Virus record (IMG/VR): IMGVR_UViG_3300002460_000003
Span: 1 to 64,000 of that record
Source of the DNA: a virus
Direction: 5' to 3' (one strand)
Length of the DNA: 64,000 nt
Shown: piece after piece, positions 1 through 7,997 of the stretch
How positions within the stretch are numbered: position 1 is the stretch's first letter
Layout of the letters: each line of letters starts with the position of its first letter
Made by a program: the position numbers and the translations under genes
Notes under the pieces: model-generated
Seen by the model: only the letters and a program-made list of their open reading frames with translations
Told to the model about the DNA's origin: nothing
Databases searched by the model: none

Positions 1-115
1 CAAATTTCTTTTCTCTATCACCTTCTACCAATCGATTAATACATTCAATTGTACAGATAGCTGCTGCTGACAGATAATAAACCCATCGAAGTAAACAACC
101 AACAGGACAACAGCC

Positions 116-196
116 ATGATCATTCCTCTTATCGCTCTCATCGTTGTAGCAGCTTGGGTAATTAGTCGTCCTATCGTTAGGGTATTAGGTGTCTGA
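116..196 (+). CDS. 26-residue membrane peptide
   Basis: Short frame (ATG to TGA) preceded by AGGACAA, a usable ribosome site. The product is almost entirely one hydrophobic helix (Ile/Leu/Val/Ala-rich, residues 2-16) followed by a short Arg-containing tail, so it is probably a single-pass inner-membrane peptide. A strong terminator follows within 25 bases, which supports a real, separately ended transcript. Function unknown; holin-like or toxin-like roles are possible but unsupported. Confidence 0.5.
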   Translation: MIIPLIALIVVAAWVISRPIVRVLGV

Positions 197-217
197 TAGA
201 TCACTCTGAAGTAACTA

Positions 218-247
218 TAAAGCCCTCTTAATAGAGGGCTTTTCTTT
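218..247 (+). terminator. Rho-independent terminator
   Basis: Inverted repeat AAAGCCCTCT / AGAGGGCTTT with a four-base loop, followed by TTCTTT. It ends the rightward transcript carrying the 26-residue peptide gene. Confidence 0.85.
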
Positions 248-503
248 GTCTATAGTAAAGCCATTCCTTATCCTTACAGTGCCTTCATTGATCGATAGTG
301 GTCTACCCTTGGTTGTCCTATTGGTTATCTGTTAGCTCTTCTCTAGTGAGCTTCTAGGGGTACTGTCAGTGTATAGTGTTGTAGATATTTGTGGATTGTA
401 GGATGTGGATAGGTGGCTGGGGGATGAAGTGTTAAGACCGTCATACAGATATCTGGGTTGTATTCATATTTTCCAAAAGGTGTCCCTAAACCTCTAATTA
501 TCA
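248..503. other. Intergenic stretch without a gene
   Basis: No credible reading frame on either strand. The + strand is rich in G and T (especially 370-430). I see no convincing promoter pair or long repeat. It separates the rightward peptide transcript from the 3' end of the long leftward operon. Confidence 0.5.
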
Positions 504-529
504 AGACCCCCCTCTTTTTGGGAGGGGTT
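504..529 (-). terminator. GC-rich stem-loop at the end of the leftward operon
   Basis: Inverted repeat around ACCCCCC / GGAGGGGT lies just past the stop codon of the HNH gene. The leftward T-tract is poor and the rightward side reads TTTATG, so it may act in either direction. Confidence 0.5.
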
Positions 530-537
530 TATGAATT

Positions 538-1680
538 TCATATTTTCATAAGTTTATCTACTACCCTCTGATCTAGAAGACCTTCGTATTTCCAGAGAAG
601 GATTTGTGCAGCTAGAGTTTTCCCACTCTTATACCAGTCAGAAGCTTCCAGTTCAGTCTTGAATGACCTTTGTGATTTTACACCGCCAATAAGTAACCCT
701 GCTTTATACAACCCCTTATCAAACCCATAACCATTTATATGATCTTTGGTAGAACAGAAGAAAGTGTTTATATCATGGGGTACATAAACACAAGTGTCTG
801 GTCCATACTCTAAGTTTCCCTCAACCAGAATATCCTTATCTACCTGCCATGTTCTATTTAGAGTACCGAGTTGTGTATCATACCATGCAGCAAAATTCTG
901 ATAGTATCTCCATTCCTCACTAACAGTACAACCCCTACCACCATAGATATTAAAACTGTCATGTTTAGTATTATAGCACCTTGCAATCATACCATCCCAT
1001 ACACGATAAGACCTTAGTGCTTCCCTCCCAACAATACCTTTAATTGGATAGTTTACAAAAATACCAAAACCATAGTGGGATTGTGCTTTGGCTTCTGCTC
1101 TTCTCAAGGCATTCTCTACATTTCTTTCATCCTTTAAGGCCTTCTTCTCCTGAATACGACTTACTCTTAGTGCAGACTTATATAAGTCTTCTTTAGGATA
1201 CCAATGAGTGTTGTCTTGATAACCAGCACCTTGAAATTCTTTAATACCCGTAAAGCATTCCCTAACAGACCATTCAGCTTTCAGTCTAGCCCTCAGTTTA
1301 GTTAGACTGCAACCAGCCTCTACACAAAAATCAGGGTAGGTATATGCTTTACCTAAGAATTCAATAGTCTTAACCTCTTTTACAGATTCCTCTTTAACTC
1401 TCTTAGCTTTCCACAAAAGATTACCCACTGTGTTGTTACTTCTGTCTTCATCCTTGTGAATTACGTTGTGTGCATTCTCGGCATTTTCAATAAAAGCAAT
1501 CGCTACTAATCTATGAATCTTACATAGAGCCTTCTTCCCACCATCCCCAATGAGATTACTACATAGGAAATTACCATTCCACGTTTGTGGTAGTTCTCTT
1601 TCTGTTTCAGTATCAAAGACTCTACCATCAGTAGACACCTTATATCTTGAGTAACCCTCTGCTGTTCTCCACTCTATCAT
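538..1680 (-). CDS. NUMOD4/HNH homing-type endonuclease with C-terminal AP2-like module
   Basis: 380 residues. The N-terminus has a NUMOD4-like segment (about 1-45) followed by an HNH core: HRLVAIAF at about 56-63, then HKDEDRSNNTVGNLLW at about 75-90, with the metal-binding His and Asn expected of this family. Residues about 225-330 carry a second module (CTVSEEW, VDKDILVEGN, PDTCVYVP) shared with the gene at 9288-9915, as found in phage mobile-endonuclease proteins. The start is set by AGGAG seven bases upstream. Likely a free-standing mobile gene at the end of the operon; its target site is unknown. Confidence 0.8.
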   Translation of the reverse strand: MIEWRTAEGYSRYKVSTDGRVFDTETERELPQTWNGNFLCSNLIGDGGKKALCKIHRLVAIAFIENAENAHNVIHKDEDRSNNTVGNLLWKAKRVKEESVKEVKTIEFLGKAYTYPDFCVEAGCSLTKLRARLKAEWSVRECFTGIKEFQGAGYQDNTHWYPKEDLYKSALRVSRIQEKKALKDERNVENALRRAEAKAQSHYGFGIFVNYPIKGIVGREALRSYRVWDGMIARCYNTKHDSFNIYGGRGCTVSEEWRYYQNFAAWYDTQLGTLNRTWQVDKDILVEGNLEYGPDTCVYVPHDINTFFCSTKDHINGYGFDKGLYKAGLLIGGVKSQRSFKTELEASDWYKSGKTLAAQILLWKYEGLLDQRVVDKLMKI

Positions 1681-1737
1681 TTATTTCTCCTAATTTACAA
1701 ATAATCCTTGACTTTATGATACTTATCAAAAACTGTT

Positions 1738-2322
1738 TTAGATTTCTTTATATACTCCGACCGTTTTGAATCTATGAGTAACCCCGTTTTGATCCAGCCT
1801 AAACGCTCTCAAAGCATACGCATATTCTACATACTTCTTTTCTTCATGTAAAGCAGATATTTCTGTAGGTAGTGGACAGAGAGGTTTTGAATACAAGATG
1901 CTGGGTGTATTGGAGTAGTAGTCATTTACAAAGCCTTTCTCTAGTTTCCAACTCATCTTCACCTCTTTTGGTAGGTTGTGTTCATATTCTTGAATCCTGT
2001 GCTTGATTCCTTCTAAAGCAAATCTAGCTGTTTGAGCTAGTCGCCTTGCTTGCCTATCAGACATATCATACCCAATCTCACATCTCTTTACTTCTTGTGC
2101 TGTAATTGGGTTCAGCATTAGGGCTTTCAATACAAGCTTAGGACTTACATTCACTTTACCATTACTTGTACCAGCTACGATTGTAACAGCAGCCCATACA
2201 GCATCATCTACAAAGCCGGGTACTTGCAGTCTTGTAGTGATGTTTAAGGCATTCATCCACCTTGTCCGTATAAGCCACTCACTTACTAATTCATTCTCTG
2301 TCACCATTACTGTTCTCACCAT
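1738..2322 (-). CDS. Hypothetical protein, 194 aa
   Basis: Not recognised. Start taken at the ATG overlapping the upstream stop (ATGGTGA), with GGGAG five bases before it; a longer form from a TTG at 2346 is possible. Mostly helical, with a basic stretch MSDRQARRLAQTAR in the middle that could be a DNA- or RNA-binding helix. No catalytic motif or membrane segment. Translationally coupled to the zinc-finger-like gene upstream. Confidence 0.6.
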   Translation of the reverse strand: MVRTVMVTENELVSEWLIRTRWMNALNITTRLQVPGFVDDAVWAAVTIVAGTSNGKVNVSPKLVLKALMLNPITAQEVKRCEIGYDMSDRQARRLAQTARFALEGIKHRIQEYEHNLPKEVKMSWKLEKGFVNDYYSNTPSILYSKPLCPLPTEISALHEEKKYVEYAYALRAFRLDQNGVTHRFKTVGVYKEI

Positions 2323-2495
2323 ACCATCTCCCACATATCCTTCCAATACTCCTCCCTATCCTCAAAGCATTCAGGACAAGATACTAAATAATTCTTTTGG
2401 TCATCCACATACCTCGTATTCTGCCTACGACTATCTACACTTTCTTTAAGCTGTTTGCATTCTGGACAAATGCAGAGTTTAATGTCTTGATACAT
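2316..2495 (-). CDS. Small zinc-ribbon-like protein, 59 aa
   Basis: ATG to TGA with two Cys pairs, CICPEC near residues 8-13 and CPEC near 40-43, spaced as in a zinc ribbon. The C-terminus is acidic and Trp-rich. It overlaps the next gene by seven bases, so it is probably translated together with it. Likely a nucleic-acid or protein adaptor; no specific family recognised. Confidence 0.6.
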   Translation of the reverse strand: MYQDIKLCICPECKQLKESVDSRRQNTRYVDDQKNYLVSCPECFEDREEYWKDMWEMVW

Positions 2496-2694
2496 AAGCT
2501 TCCAACTCCTCTAAGTCTACAGCACGTTCTTGTATCCATTCCATCATTTCTTCTATTGTGTAATCCTCACCTTCACAACAGCACTCATCATAGCAATGCC
2601 AGTGATCTACCCAATATGTATTCACTGAACAGCTTACAGATTTCCCGTCTAATAGCCATTGCCTTACTTCATCCCAATCTTTAAACTTCTTCAT
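2479..2694 (-). CDS. Hypothetical protein, 71 aa, Cys-rich centre
   Basis: Starts MKKFKDWDEVRQW with GAGA upstream; a TTG seven codons earlier is less likely. The centre contains CYDECCCEGED, a possible metal site. Acidic C-terminal helix. Overlaps both neighbours in a run of translationally coupled genes. No family recognised. Confidence 0.5.
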   Translation of the reverse strand: MKKFKDWDEVRQWLLDGKSVSCSVNTYWVDHWHCYDECCCEGEDYTIEEMMEWIQERAVDLEELEAYVSRH

Positions 2695-2902
2695 TTTGTT
2701 TCTCACAATCTTCAACTAATTTCCACACTTGCTCATAGATAGGCCAATCAGATTCAACCACAACACACTCAACAAGTGCCTCTCCGAAATTAGCTGCTCT
2801 CCAAATAGTTTCCTCTCTGGTTAACCCATCAGAGCATTCCTCATCACTGAGCCTGCTAAGTTTAATTACCATGTAACGCTCTTCACGTTTAAATTCATTC
2901 AT
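2681..2902 (-). CDS. Hypothetical acidic protein, 73 aa
   Basis: ATG preceded by AAGGAG. Predicted mixed alpha/beta, acidic, with a central hydrophobic strand (ECVVVES). Overlaps the upstream stop and the downstream start. Function unknown. Confidence 0.55.
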   Translation of the reverse strand: MNEFKREERYMVIKLSRLSDEECSDGLTREETIWRAANFGEALVECVVVESDWPIYEQVWKLVEDCEKQNEEV

Positions 2903-3179
2903 TATTCAACTCCTTCGTATCTAGCCATGAACGGTATACACTAGCTTCAACTAACACTTCTGCATCATCCTCAAATCCCTCTACTGATTTAGAATGATCT
3001 ATAAAAGCATTTTCATAAAAGAGGGTTTCTTCTATTCCTGTGCTCCTATTGATTTTATAAGCCACTGAGTCTGTAAAAATGAAATCACAATCACCAATGT
3101 CAATCCATTCGGAACATTGGACTATATACCGCCTTGTCTTGATTTCCCTAATCTGTTTTGCTGTCATCTTCACTAGCAT
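2895..3179 (-). CDS. Hypothetical protein, 94 aa
   Basis: Starts MLVKMTAKQIREIKTRRYIV; overlaps the upstream gene by seven bases and the downstream gene by eight. Basic N-terminus, acidic C-terminal half. No recognised domain. Confidence 0.55.
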   Translation of the reverse strand: MLVKMTAKQIREIKTRRYIVQCSEWIDIGDCDFIFTDSVAYKINRSTGIEETLFYENAFIDHSKSVEGFEDDAEVLVEASVYRSWLDTKELNNE

Positions 3180-3346
3180 TCGTCTATAGTCTCCATTTCT
3201 AATTTAACCCATTCACCCCATTCTACCTCAGTAGACATCTTCATGCAATACCAAACACTGTCATCTTCTAGGATTTCTGTTTTAATATCAATGGTGATGC
3301 TGCCTACTGATTGTTTTTCTTTCTTGAATTGGAGGACGTTAGTCAT
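3173..3346 (-). CDS. Hypothetical protein, 57 aa
   Basis: Frame from ATG within AGGAATGACTAA to TAG; the ATG overlaps the stop of the upstream gene, a typical coupled start. Beta-rich and acidic (VWYCMKM, VEWGEWVKLEM). Function unknown. Confidence 0.5.
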   Translation of the reverse strand: MTNVLQFKKEKQSVGSITIDIKTEILEDDSVWYCMKMSTEVEWGEWVKLEMETIDEC

Positions 3347-3677
3347 TCCTAAGCTTCTGTGCGGTGATCCACAAGTCAGAGGGAATTTCCACTTTCCAAC
3401 CAGTGTAGGGTTCGTCTGCTTTGGTGGGGACTATTTCTTCTCTTATCTGTTCTTTCTTGTATTCTTTGATAAGTTCTAACACTTCTTGCATATTAACTTT
3501 ACGATAGTATCTATCACCAACAAGCATTGCTCGCTTATACCCAGTTTTAGTGTTCTGCTCTATCTGCACTACTCCATCTGTCACAGCCTCTCCTAGAAAG
3601 ATAACTTTTGTTGTAATAGAGCAAGGACAAGAGTCTATTACTTCCCACTTACCGAATAGTCGTTCACTTAATCTCAT
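3339..3677 (-). CDS. Hypothetical protein, 112 aa, tandem paralogue
   Basis: Start set at ATG after TTGAGGAATATAGGA. The first 75 residues match the C-terminal part of the next gene upstream: both read FG[KR]WE.ID..PC, then a hydrophobic strand, Q-I, KTG or RTG, KRAM/KATL, and end with an EY-rich helix. The pair looks like a domain duplication. Function unknown. Confidence 0.6.
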   Translation of the reverse strand: MRLSERLFGKWEVIDSCPCSITTKVIFLGEAVTDGVVQIEQNTKTGYKRAMLVGDRYYRKVNMQEVLELIKEYKKEQIREEIVPTKADEPYTGWKVEIPSDLWITAQKLRND

Positions 3678-4278
3678 TCCTATATTCCTCAATAAACTTC
3701 AGTGCCCAAAGGATTTCTACATCTTTACTAATTGCATCGGTGGACAAAGTAGCTTTCATATTCCCAGTCCTTGCATCTTTTATTATTTGTAGGCACCCCA
3801 TTTGTTTTGGTAGTCCACATAAGTCCACAGGACACGGAACACAATCGATAGTTTCCCATCTACCAAATACATCTTGTGCTGGATTTACACTAGATGCCGT
3901 CTTACACTGGTTGTGAAATGCTTCCTCTGTCTTATGGTCTTTATAGTAATATGGGTATTCATCACTTCGTTCAAGATTGTAGAGGTTTCTGCTAGATGCC
4001 CACTTCTCAAACCTGTTTCTGATGTGAGTTAGCAACCTCACTCGCTTTTGAATGAGTACATCAGCTATTTCTCTACAAGTGTTTAGGATACCTAGTTGCA
4101 CATTCTTAGGTTCTGTTACTTCAAGCTGTTCTTTGAATAAATCCTCTAGGTTTAGCTCTTGCACTGCCATGTTTGCTGTAATAGCAGCATAATTCTCTTC
4201 CACCCACTTACCGGCCTGTTCCATTTCTTCAGGGTATTTAGCTTCGTATTCAGCAATAAGCTTTTTAAACTCCTGCAT
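3664..4278 (-). CDS. Hypothetical protein, 204 aa, tandem paralogue with helical N-terminus
   Basis: Start at MQEFKKLIAEYEAKY, seven bases after GGAGA. The N-terminal 130 residues are helical and highly charged. The C-terminal about 70 residues (from FGRWETIDCVPC) repeat the fold of the 112-aa neighbour. Overlaps both neighbours. No known function; the shared module may bind a common partner. Confidence 0.6.
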   Translation of the reverse strand: MQEFKKLIAEYEAKYPEEMEQAGKWVEENYAAITANMAVQELNLEDLFKEQLEVTEPKNVQLGILNTCREIADVLIQKRVRLLTHIRNRFEKWASSRNLYNLERSDEYPYYYKDHKTEEAFHNQCKTASSVNPAQDVFGRWETIDCVPCPVDLCGLPKQMGCLQIIKDARTGNMKATLSTDAISKDVEILWALKFIEEYRNEIK

Positions 4279-4513
4279 TCTTTGTTCTCCAATCTTCCCA
4301 AGAAATAAGATCACCACCATCAGTCAAGACCTTGGATGGGCATGTTGGTTCTTTACCTTGTTCTAATAGCTTCTGAGCACCATACTCAGAATACCCAAGC
4401 CTTGATATGCTTCTACCTGATACATCCCAAGCTCCACACTTGATATTTTCAATCATATCATCTGTTTGCTTTTGTTTGTAGAGTTCTTCTGGTGTTTTCT
4501 TAAATGGCCACAT
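4265..4513 (-). CDS. Hypothetical protein, 82 aa
   Basis: Start chosen at MWPFKKTPEELYKQ because GGAGGG lies eight bases upstream; longer forms would run into the upstream gene. Contains SGRSISRLGYSEYGAQKLLEQG, a plausible small helical domain. Function unknown. Confidence 0.5.
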   Translation of the reverse strand: MWPFKKTPEELYKQKQTDDMIENIKCGAWDVSGRSISRLGYSEYGAQKLLEQGKEPTCPSKVLTDGGDLISWEDWRTKNAGV

Positions 4514-4535
4514 CTTCAACACCCTCCAGTCTACA

Positions 4536-4784
4536 TCAATCTTCTGTCTTAAAGATAAGAGCTTCATATTCACTCAGTACTTCACGCCCCTCATACACCT
4601 TATAAAACTCTACGAGGTATGGCTGTCGGTTCCCGTAATTACGGATGTTCATAAACTTATACACTGTGCCCACTCCTAGTTCTGGTTCCCCTGTCCAACT
4701 TCCCACATTACCTGCTCTACATTCTACAACTGGCATGTCATCTGGAAGGTCTTTAATCAAGACTTTAAGCTCTTTGATATTCAT
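4536..4784 (-). CDS. Conserved-looking small phage protein, 82 aa
   Basis: Starts MNIKELKVLIKDLPDDMPVV after AGGAGAATAGAG. The opening 'KELK..IKDLPDDMPV' layout is common in small phage proteins of unknown role. Alpha helix followed by several strands. Transcribed from, or close to, the candidate promoter at 4901-4929. Confidence 0.6.
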   Translation of the reverse strand: MNIKELKVLIKDLPDDMPVVECRAGNVGSWTGEPELGVGTVYKFMNIRNYGNRQPYLVEFYKVYEGREVLSEYEALIFKTED

Positions 4785-4900
4785 CTCTATTCTCCTATAG
4801 TTTAACACCCTTAAAACGTTAATAACATACCACCTAGTAGGGTAGCCTACATTTCCTTATAAGATTGAAAATAGCATCAATAAGTATAAGGAAAGAAGCT

Positions 4901-4929
4901 AGTTTAGATGATGTTTAGAGTGGAGTCAA
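4901..4929 (-). promoter_or_regulatory. Candidate sigma70 promoter (leftward)
   Basis: On the minus strand TTGACT and TAAACT are separated by exactly 17 bases. It lies in the 120-base gap before the gene at 4536-4784, partly over the 3' end of the membrane-protein gene at 4926-5120. Confidence 0.4.
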
Positions 4930-5120
4930 GGTGTTAGTTTTGATAACAGATAAAGAACTACCATTATCGACCCTACTAACGTACCTAATACAATCTGCGT
5001 GGTAGTCAGGAGCATAATAGCTACTCCACATAGAATTCCAAACCCATATAGTGTCAAGAAACAGAAGAATCCTAACACAATAACTACTACAAGACTTACA
5101 AGTGCTTTAAGAACTCTCAT
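4926..5120 (-). CDS. Small two-helix membrane protein, 64 aa
   Basis: Two hydrophobic segments, about 5-27 and 31-60, joined by a very short turn: a helical hairpin with few charged residues. Overlaps the upstream gene by four bases (ATGA). Probably inserts in the inner membrane; role unknown. Confidence 0.6.
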   Translation of the reverse strand: MRVLKALVSLVVVIVLGFFCFLTLYGFGILCGVAIMLLTTTQIVLGTLVGSIMVVLYLLSKLTP

Positions 5121-5479
5121 TTACTCACCTCCTCCTCAGCCCACTCAAGAAAAACACCCACCATAAATGCAGCACTCCACCCTTTATTCAGCTCTGCAAG
5201 TTCTTTCAAACTCTTACACCCTGTTGTACTGACATATTCTTTAACATCTACTCCTAGTTTCTTTGCAATTCTCACCACATATTTAATATCTGTAGATGGA
5301 TAATAGCGAATAGGAAGACGTACACCGTGTTTACTGGCTAATTCTTCCCAATGTTGCATATCAGCGTAGTCTGTACGGATGTGTTTGTTAGCTTCTCTTT
5401 TGGCATCTTTGGATAGAACAGCTTTCTGACGTAGCTCTGTTCTTTGTTCTGGTGTTAATGTGTTTAGGAATGTTGTCAT
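5117..5479 (-). CDS. Hypothetical protein, 120 aa
   Basis: Begins MTTFLNTLTPEQRTELRQKA, an amphipathic N-terminal helix; the rest is soluble and mixed. RIAKKLGVDVKEYVSTTGCKSLKEL resembles a helix-turn-helix layout but is not diagnostic. Coupled to the membrane protein gene after it. Confidence 0.6.
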   Translation of the reverse strand: MTTFLNTLTPEQRTELRQKAVLSKDAKREANKHIRTDYADMQHWEELASKHGVRLPIRYYPSTDIKYVVRIAKKLGVDVKEYVSTTGCKSLKELAELNKGWSAAFMVGVFLEWAEEEVSK

Positions 5480-5482
5480 TGT

Positions 5483-5650
5483 TTACCTCCCAGCCCAAAC
5501 AGATAGAATGGCAATTGGGACTGAGATGGGCCAAATCAACGCACACCAGAGACTCCCCAGAATATTGTATTTCTTATTACATGCAAAACAAGTAAAAGCA
5601 TCCACATACATTGCAAGCATTCCTACAACAAAATAAGCTAAAATAAACAT
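5483..5650 (-). CDS. Membrane protein, 55 aa
   Basis: Start set at MFILAYFVVGM with AGGAG upstream. Two hydrophobic segments flank CFACNKK, so a Cys pair sits between the membrane helices. Its ATG overlaps the last base of the upstream gene's stop. Function unknown. Confidence 0.55.
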   Translation of the reverse strand: MFILAYFVVGMLAMYVDAFTCFACNKKYNILGSLWCALIWPISVPIAILSVWAGR

Positions 5651-6117
5651 TACGCATTCTCCTTGCAATAGATGCTCATTAGGCGTTGACGTTCTTTAAG
5701 TCCCCTTTTCTGTTGACGAATGGCTAGCAGCTTATACATTTTAACCTTCCTGCCTTCAAAGAATTGATCTAGTTCACGAATTATGAACTTCTCTTCTTCC
5801 CTTGTCAACCAATCAACTTTCCCGTACATTCCAGACGTATAGTTACCACCTCCAGACTCTATGTAAAATCTTTCCCCTGTCTTCATATCAAATACACTCC
5901 ATAGGTATCTAGCTAGTCCCGGTGTACTAAAGTCATACCCGTCGATCTGAAACCACCCCGGATTCTTCTTTACAGCCTGTACGAAAGAAATTACAGGTTC
6001 GGCTATGTTATTCTTAGACATCCTCTTTATGTCTGCCTCATACTCATCCAGCTCTGCTTGTTTCTCAATAAGCTTCTCATATCCACCACCAAATAGGTTC
6101 TTTACAAAGTCAAACAT
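5650..6117 (-). CDS. Hypothetical protein, 155 aa
   Basis: Begins MFDFVKNLFGGGYEKLIEKQ, then a charged coiled-coil-like stretch to about residue 40, a central beta region (YDFSTPGLARYLWSVFD) and a basic C-terminus with RQQKRGLKERQR. Possibly nucleic-acid binding through that tail. No family recognised. Confidence 0.6.
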   Translation of the reverse strand: MFDFVKNLFGGGYEKLIEKQAELDEYEADIKRMSKNNIAEPVISFVQAVKKNPGWFQIDGYDFSTPGLARYLWSVFDMKTGERFYIESGGGNYTSGMYGKVDWLTREEEKFIIRELDQFFEGRKVKMYKLLAIRQQKRGLKERQRLMSIYCKENA

Positions 6118-6126
6118 ATTCTCTCC

Positions 6127-6354
6127 TCAATTCAAAGCTATATTTAAACTCTCTGCACACCTATCAACAGCCCGCACATAAGTCTTTAGATTACCACCAA
6201 CCCCATGCTTGATAGCCAGTGAAGGACAACTCATTACAACAGGGATAGTATCATAGGTAGTGGGTGTATAGCAAGTGAATACCCACAACACTCCAGCAAT
6301 AGAGAAGCATGTTAGGAAATATTCTAGTGTAGACATATTGGAATAGTGATTCAT
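6127..6354 (-). CDS. Exported or membrane-anchored protein, 75 aa
   Basis: One hydrophobic segment at about 10-29 (YFLTCFSIAGVLWVFTCY) and a polar C-terminus with two Cys, which may form a disulfide in the periplasm. Starts immediately after the stop of the upstream gene. Function unknown. Confidence 0.5.
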   Translation of the reverse strand: MNHYSNMSTLEYFLTCFSIAGVLWVFTCYTPTTYDTIPVVMSCPSLAIKHGVGGNLKTYVRAVDRCAESLNIALN

Positions 6355-6648
6355 TTAATCATCCCCTCCTTGTTTTCTCTCGAAGGCTTCATTCTGCTTC
6401 ACAACCTTCTGGAAGTCAATAATGACTTTCTGACTAATTGCATCTGGATGATTTGGTGAACAATCCACCCCTTGTACTAATACCGGCTCCCATGTAGACT
6501 CCCATAATTTTGCATGATTCCGTAAGTGTCTTCCAAGCGAGCTATGCATTAGTGTCGGGCCTTCTCCCATAAACCACAGCTTATCTACCCTACTAAAGTT
6601 CTCATATATTTCTTCCAAAAGAGTATAAGCTTCATCGTAACTACTCAT
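6355..6648 (-). CDS. Hypothetical protein, 97 aa
   Basis: Helical and soluble, starting MSSYDEAYTLLEEIYENF. Shares one base with the upstream stop and abuts the downstream start, so it is coupled at both ends. No recognised motif. Confidence 0.55.
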   Translation of the reverse strand: MSSYDEAYTLLEEIYENFSRVDKLWFMGEGPTLMHSSLGRHLRNHAKLWESTWEPVLVQGVDCSPNHPDAISQKVIIDFQKVVKQNEAFERKQGGDD

Positions 6649-6950
6649 TACTTCTTCTCTCCGAACAGAATTTCATTCCAATGAGCTTCCATATTAACAT
6701 GAACTTGATCATTCATTTTGTCAATGATTGGAGCAGCACACTTACATAGGTATTTCATCTCATCTTTAGTCATCCACTCTTCTGTGCAATGATCACAGGA
6801 CATATCAATCATGAACTTCTTATCCCCGAAGTGCAGGTAATAGTGTTTATGCTTATCTTCAAACAAAGAAATGTGAGCATTGTCACCCTCTTTCAGACGA
6901 CGACCCATCTCTAGTACAACAGGGCTGATTTTAGTAAATAGTGATTTCAT
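6648..6950 (-). CDS. Hypothetical protein, 100 aa
   Basis: Soluble, with CDHC near residue 53 and a later CKC: a loose metal-site pattern. His-rich stretch DKHKHYYLHFGDKK in the first half. Function unknown. Confidence 0.55.
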   Translation of the reverse strand: MKSLFTKISPVVLEMGRRLKEGDNAHISLFEDKHKHYYLHFGDKKFMIDMSCDHCTEEWMTKDEMKYLCKCAAPIIDKMNDQVHVNMEAHWNEILFGEKK

Positions 6951-6961
6951 TTATTTCTCCT

Positions 6962-7225
6962 TTAGTTGACCAGTTTAATAGTGTGGCATTTGGGGCAAGC
7001 GTAGAGTTTGATATCTACTTCATCCCTACCATATAATTCATGTACAGTCTTAGTAAACTTAAAACCCCGTTCTATCTCTATTTTAATGAAGAGTTCTTCA
7101 TCTGGTACATCATGATATACGTGTTTTACTTCTTTAACTTGTCCCTTACGAGGACCAGACTGATAAAGAATTTCTACATCTTCTTCCCAGTCTTCAGGCT
7201 CTACATATCCACAAAGACATTTCAT
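6962..7225 (-). CDS. Zinc-ribbon-like protein, 87 aa
   Basis: Cys pairs at the two ends, MKCLCGY at residues 3-5 and CPKCH near 78-82, with a beta-rich stretch between: the layout of a zinc ribbon with a long insert. Likely a small regulator or adaptor. No specific family. Confidence 0.6.
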   Translation of the reverse strand: MKCLCGYVEPEDWEEDVEILYQSGPRKGQVKEVKHVYHDVPDEELFIKIEIERGFKFTKTVHELYGRDEVDIKLYACPKCHTIKLVN

Positions 7226-7234
7226 ACTTCCTCC

Positions 7235-7423
7235 TTAAATAGTTAATTTATGATATAAGACACAACTATCCATCAATTTCTTATGAAGCTCTTGAACATC
7301 CTCTTTAGTGAGAGCGTAAGGTGTTCCAATACGAACTTCAAATACAGATAACACTATCACACTTACTTCAACACTGCATTCATGAAGCTTTGCTTTCTTC
7401 CACTGTTCGGCAGAAGAATTCAT
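7235..7423 (-). CDS. Hypothetical protein, 62 aa
   Basis: Start ATG overlaps the stop of the upstream lipoprotein-like peptide (ATGA). One beta hairpin (CSVEVSVIVLSVFEVRI) followed by a helix. Function unknown. Confidence 0.5.
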   Translation of the reverse strand: MNSSAEQWKKAKLHECSVEVSVIVLSVFEVRIGTPYALTKEDVQELHKKLMDSCVLYHKLTI

Positions 7424-7506
7424 ATATAGATTACTTCATGCTTTGGCTTTTGTAAAGCACAAGCTTGTAGAAATATTGCTAACATCAGAATGAATAGAAG
7501 TTTCAT
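7420..7506 (-). CDS. Tiny putative lipoprotein, 28 aa
   Basis: Reads as a lipoprotein signal: basic start (MK), hydrophobic core LLFILMLAIF, then lipobox-like LQAC, leaving a mature peptide of only 14 residues after the Cys. It overlaps the next gene at ATGA. Small phage lipoproteins can act at the cell surface, for example in superinfection exclusion; that role is only a guess here. Confidence 0.5.
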   Translation of the reverse strand: MKLLFILMLAIFLQACALQKPKHEVIYI

Positions 7507-7524
7507 GTGATTAGCCTCTCTGTG

Positions 7525-7827
7525 TTATGGATACTTGATGTACTTCACATTTACAACATTACCATCTGCCCGCCTATGTTCTTCTTTGTTGAACCTTTCA
7601 ATGTAGGTATCAATCAGCTCTTGTGCGTGTTCAAGTGTTCCAAATCCGCAACCACTACTCCCACCGTCCTGATGCCAAATGGTGAATGCGTTGGTGTGCA
7701 TAAGTGCTGACCAACCTTCCCTATCATTAAAATCATACCAGAAGAATAAACCTTTGTGTTGTGGCATGTGTACTACTTTACCATCAACCTTTGTAGTGAC
7801 TTTAATTCGTGTCTTACGTGGTTTCAT
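7525..7827 (-). CDS. Hypothetical protein, 100 aa
   Basis: Basic N-terminus (MKPRKTRIKVTTK), then a beta-rich domain with WYDFNDREGW and a Gly/Cys-rich loop. ATG overlaps the preceding stop. No family recognised. Confidence 0.55.
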   Translation of the reverse strand: MKPRKTRIKVTTKVDGKVVHMPQHKGLFFWYDFNDREGWSALMHTNAFTIWHQDGGSSGCGFGTLEHAQELIDTYIERFNKEEHRRADGNVVNVKYIKYP

Positions 7828-7997
7828 TTCTTAATACCCTCCAATAGTTTATCACGTTGTTCTGGTGTGAGGTATTCAGCAGTATTAATAACTCTAGTAA
7901 TACGCATCATCACGGATGTTTCAATTAGCTTCTGATCCTCTTTCAATCGTCTAATCTTACTGATCAGTTCTCTGCGCTCACTTGGTGGTAAGTCCAT
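7824..7997 (-). CDS. Hypothetical helical protein, 57 aa
   Basis: ATG to TGA, starting MDLPPSERRELISKIRRL, overlapping both neighbours. Fully helical and charged, likely a small coiled-coil or helical-hairpin adaptor. Function unknown. Confidence 0.5.
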   Translation of the reverse strand: MDLPPSERRELISKIRRLKEDQKLIETSVMMRITRVINTAEYLTPEQRDKLLEGIKK

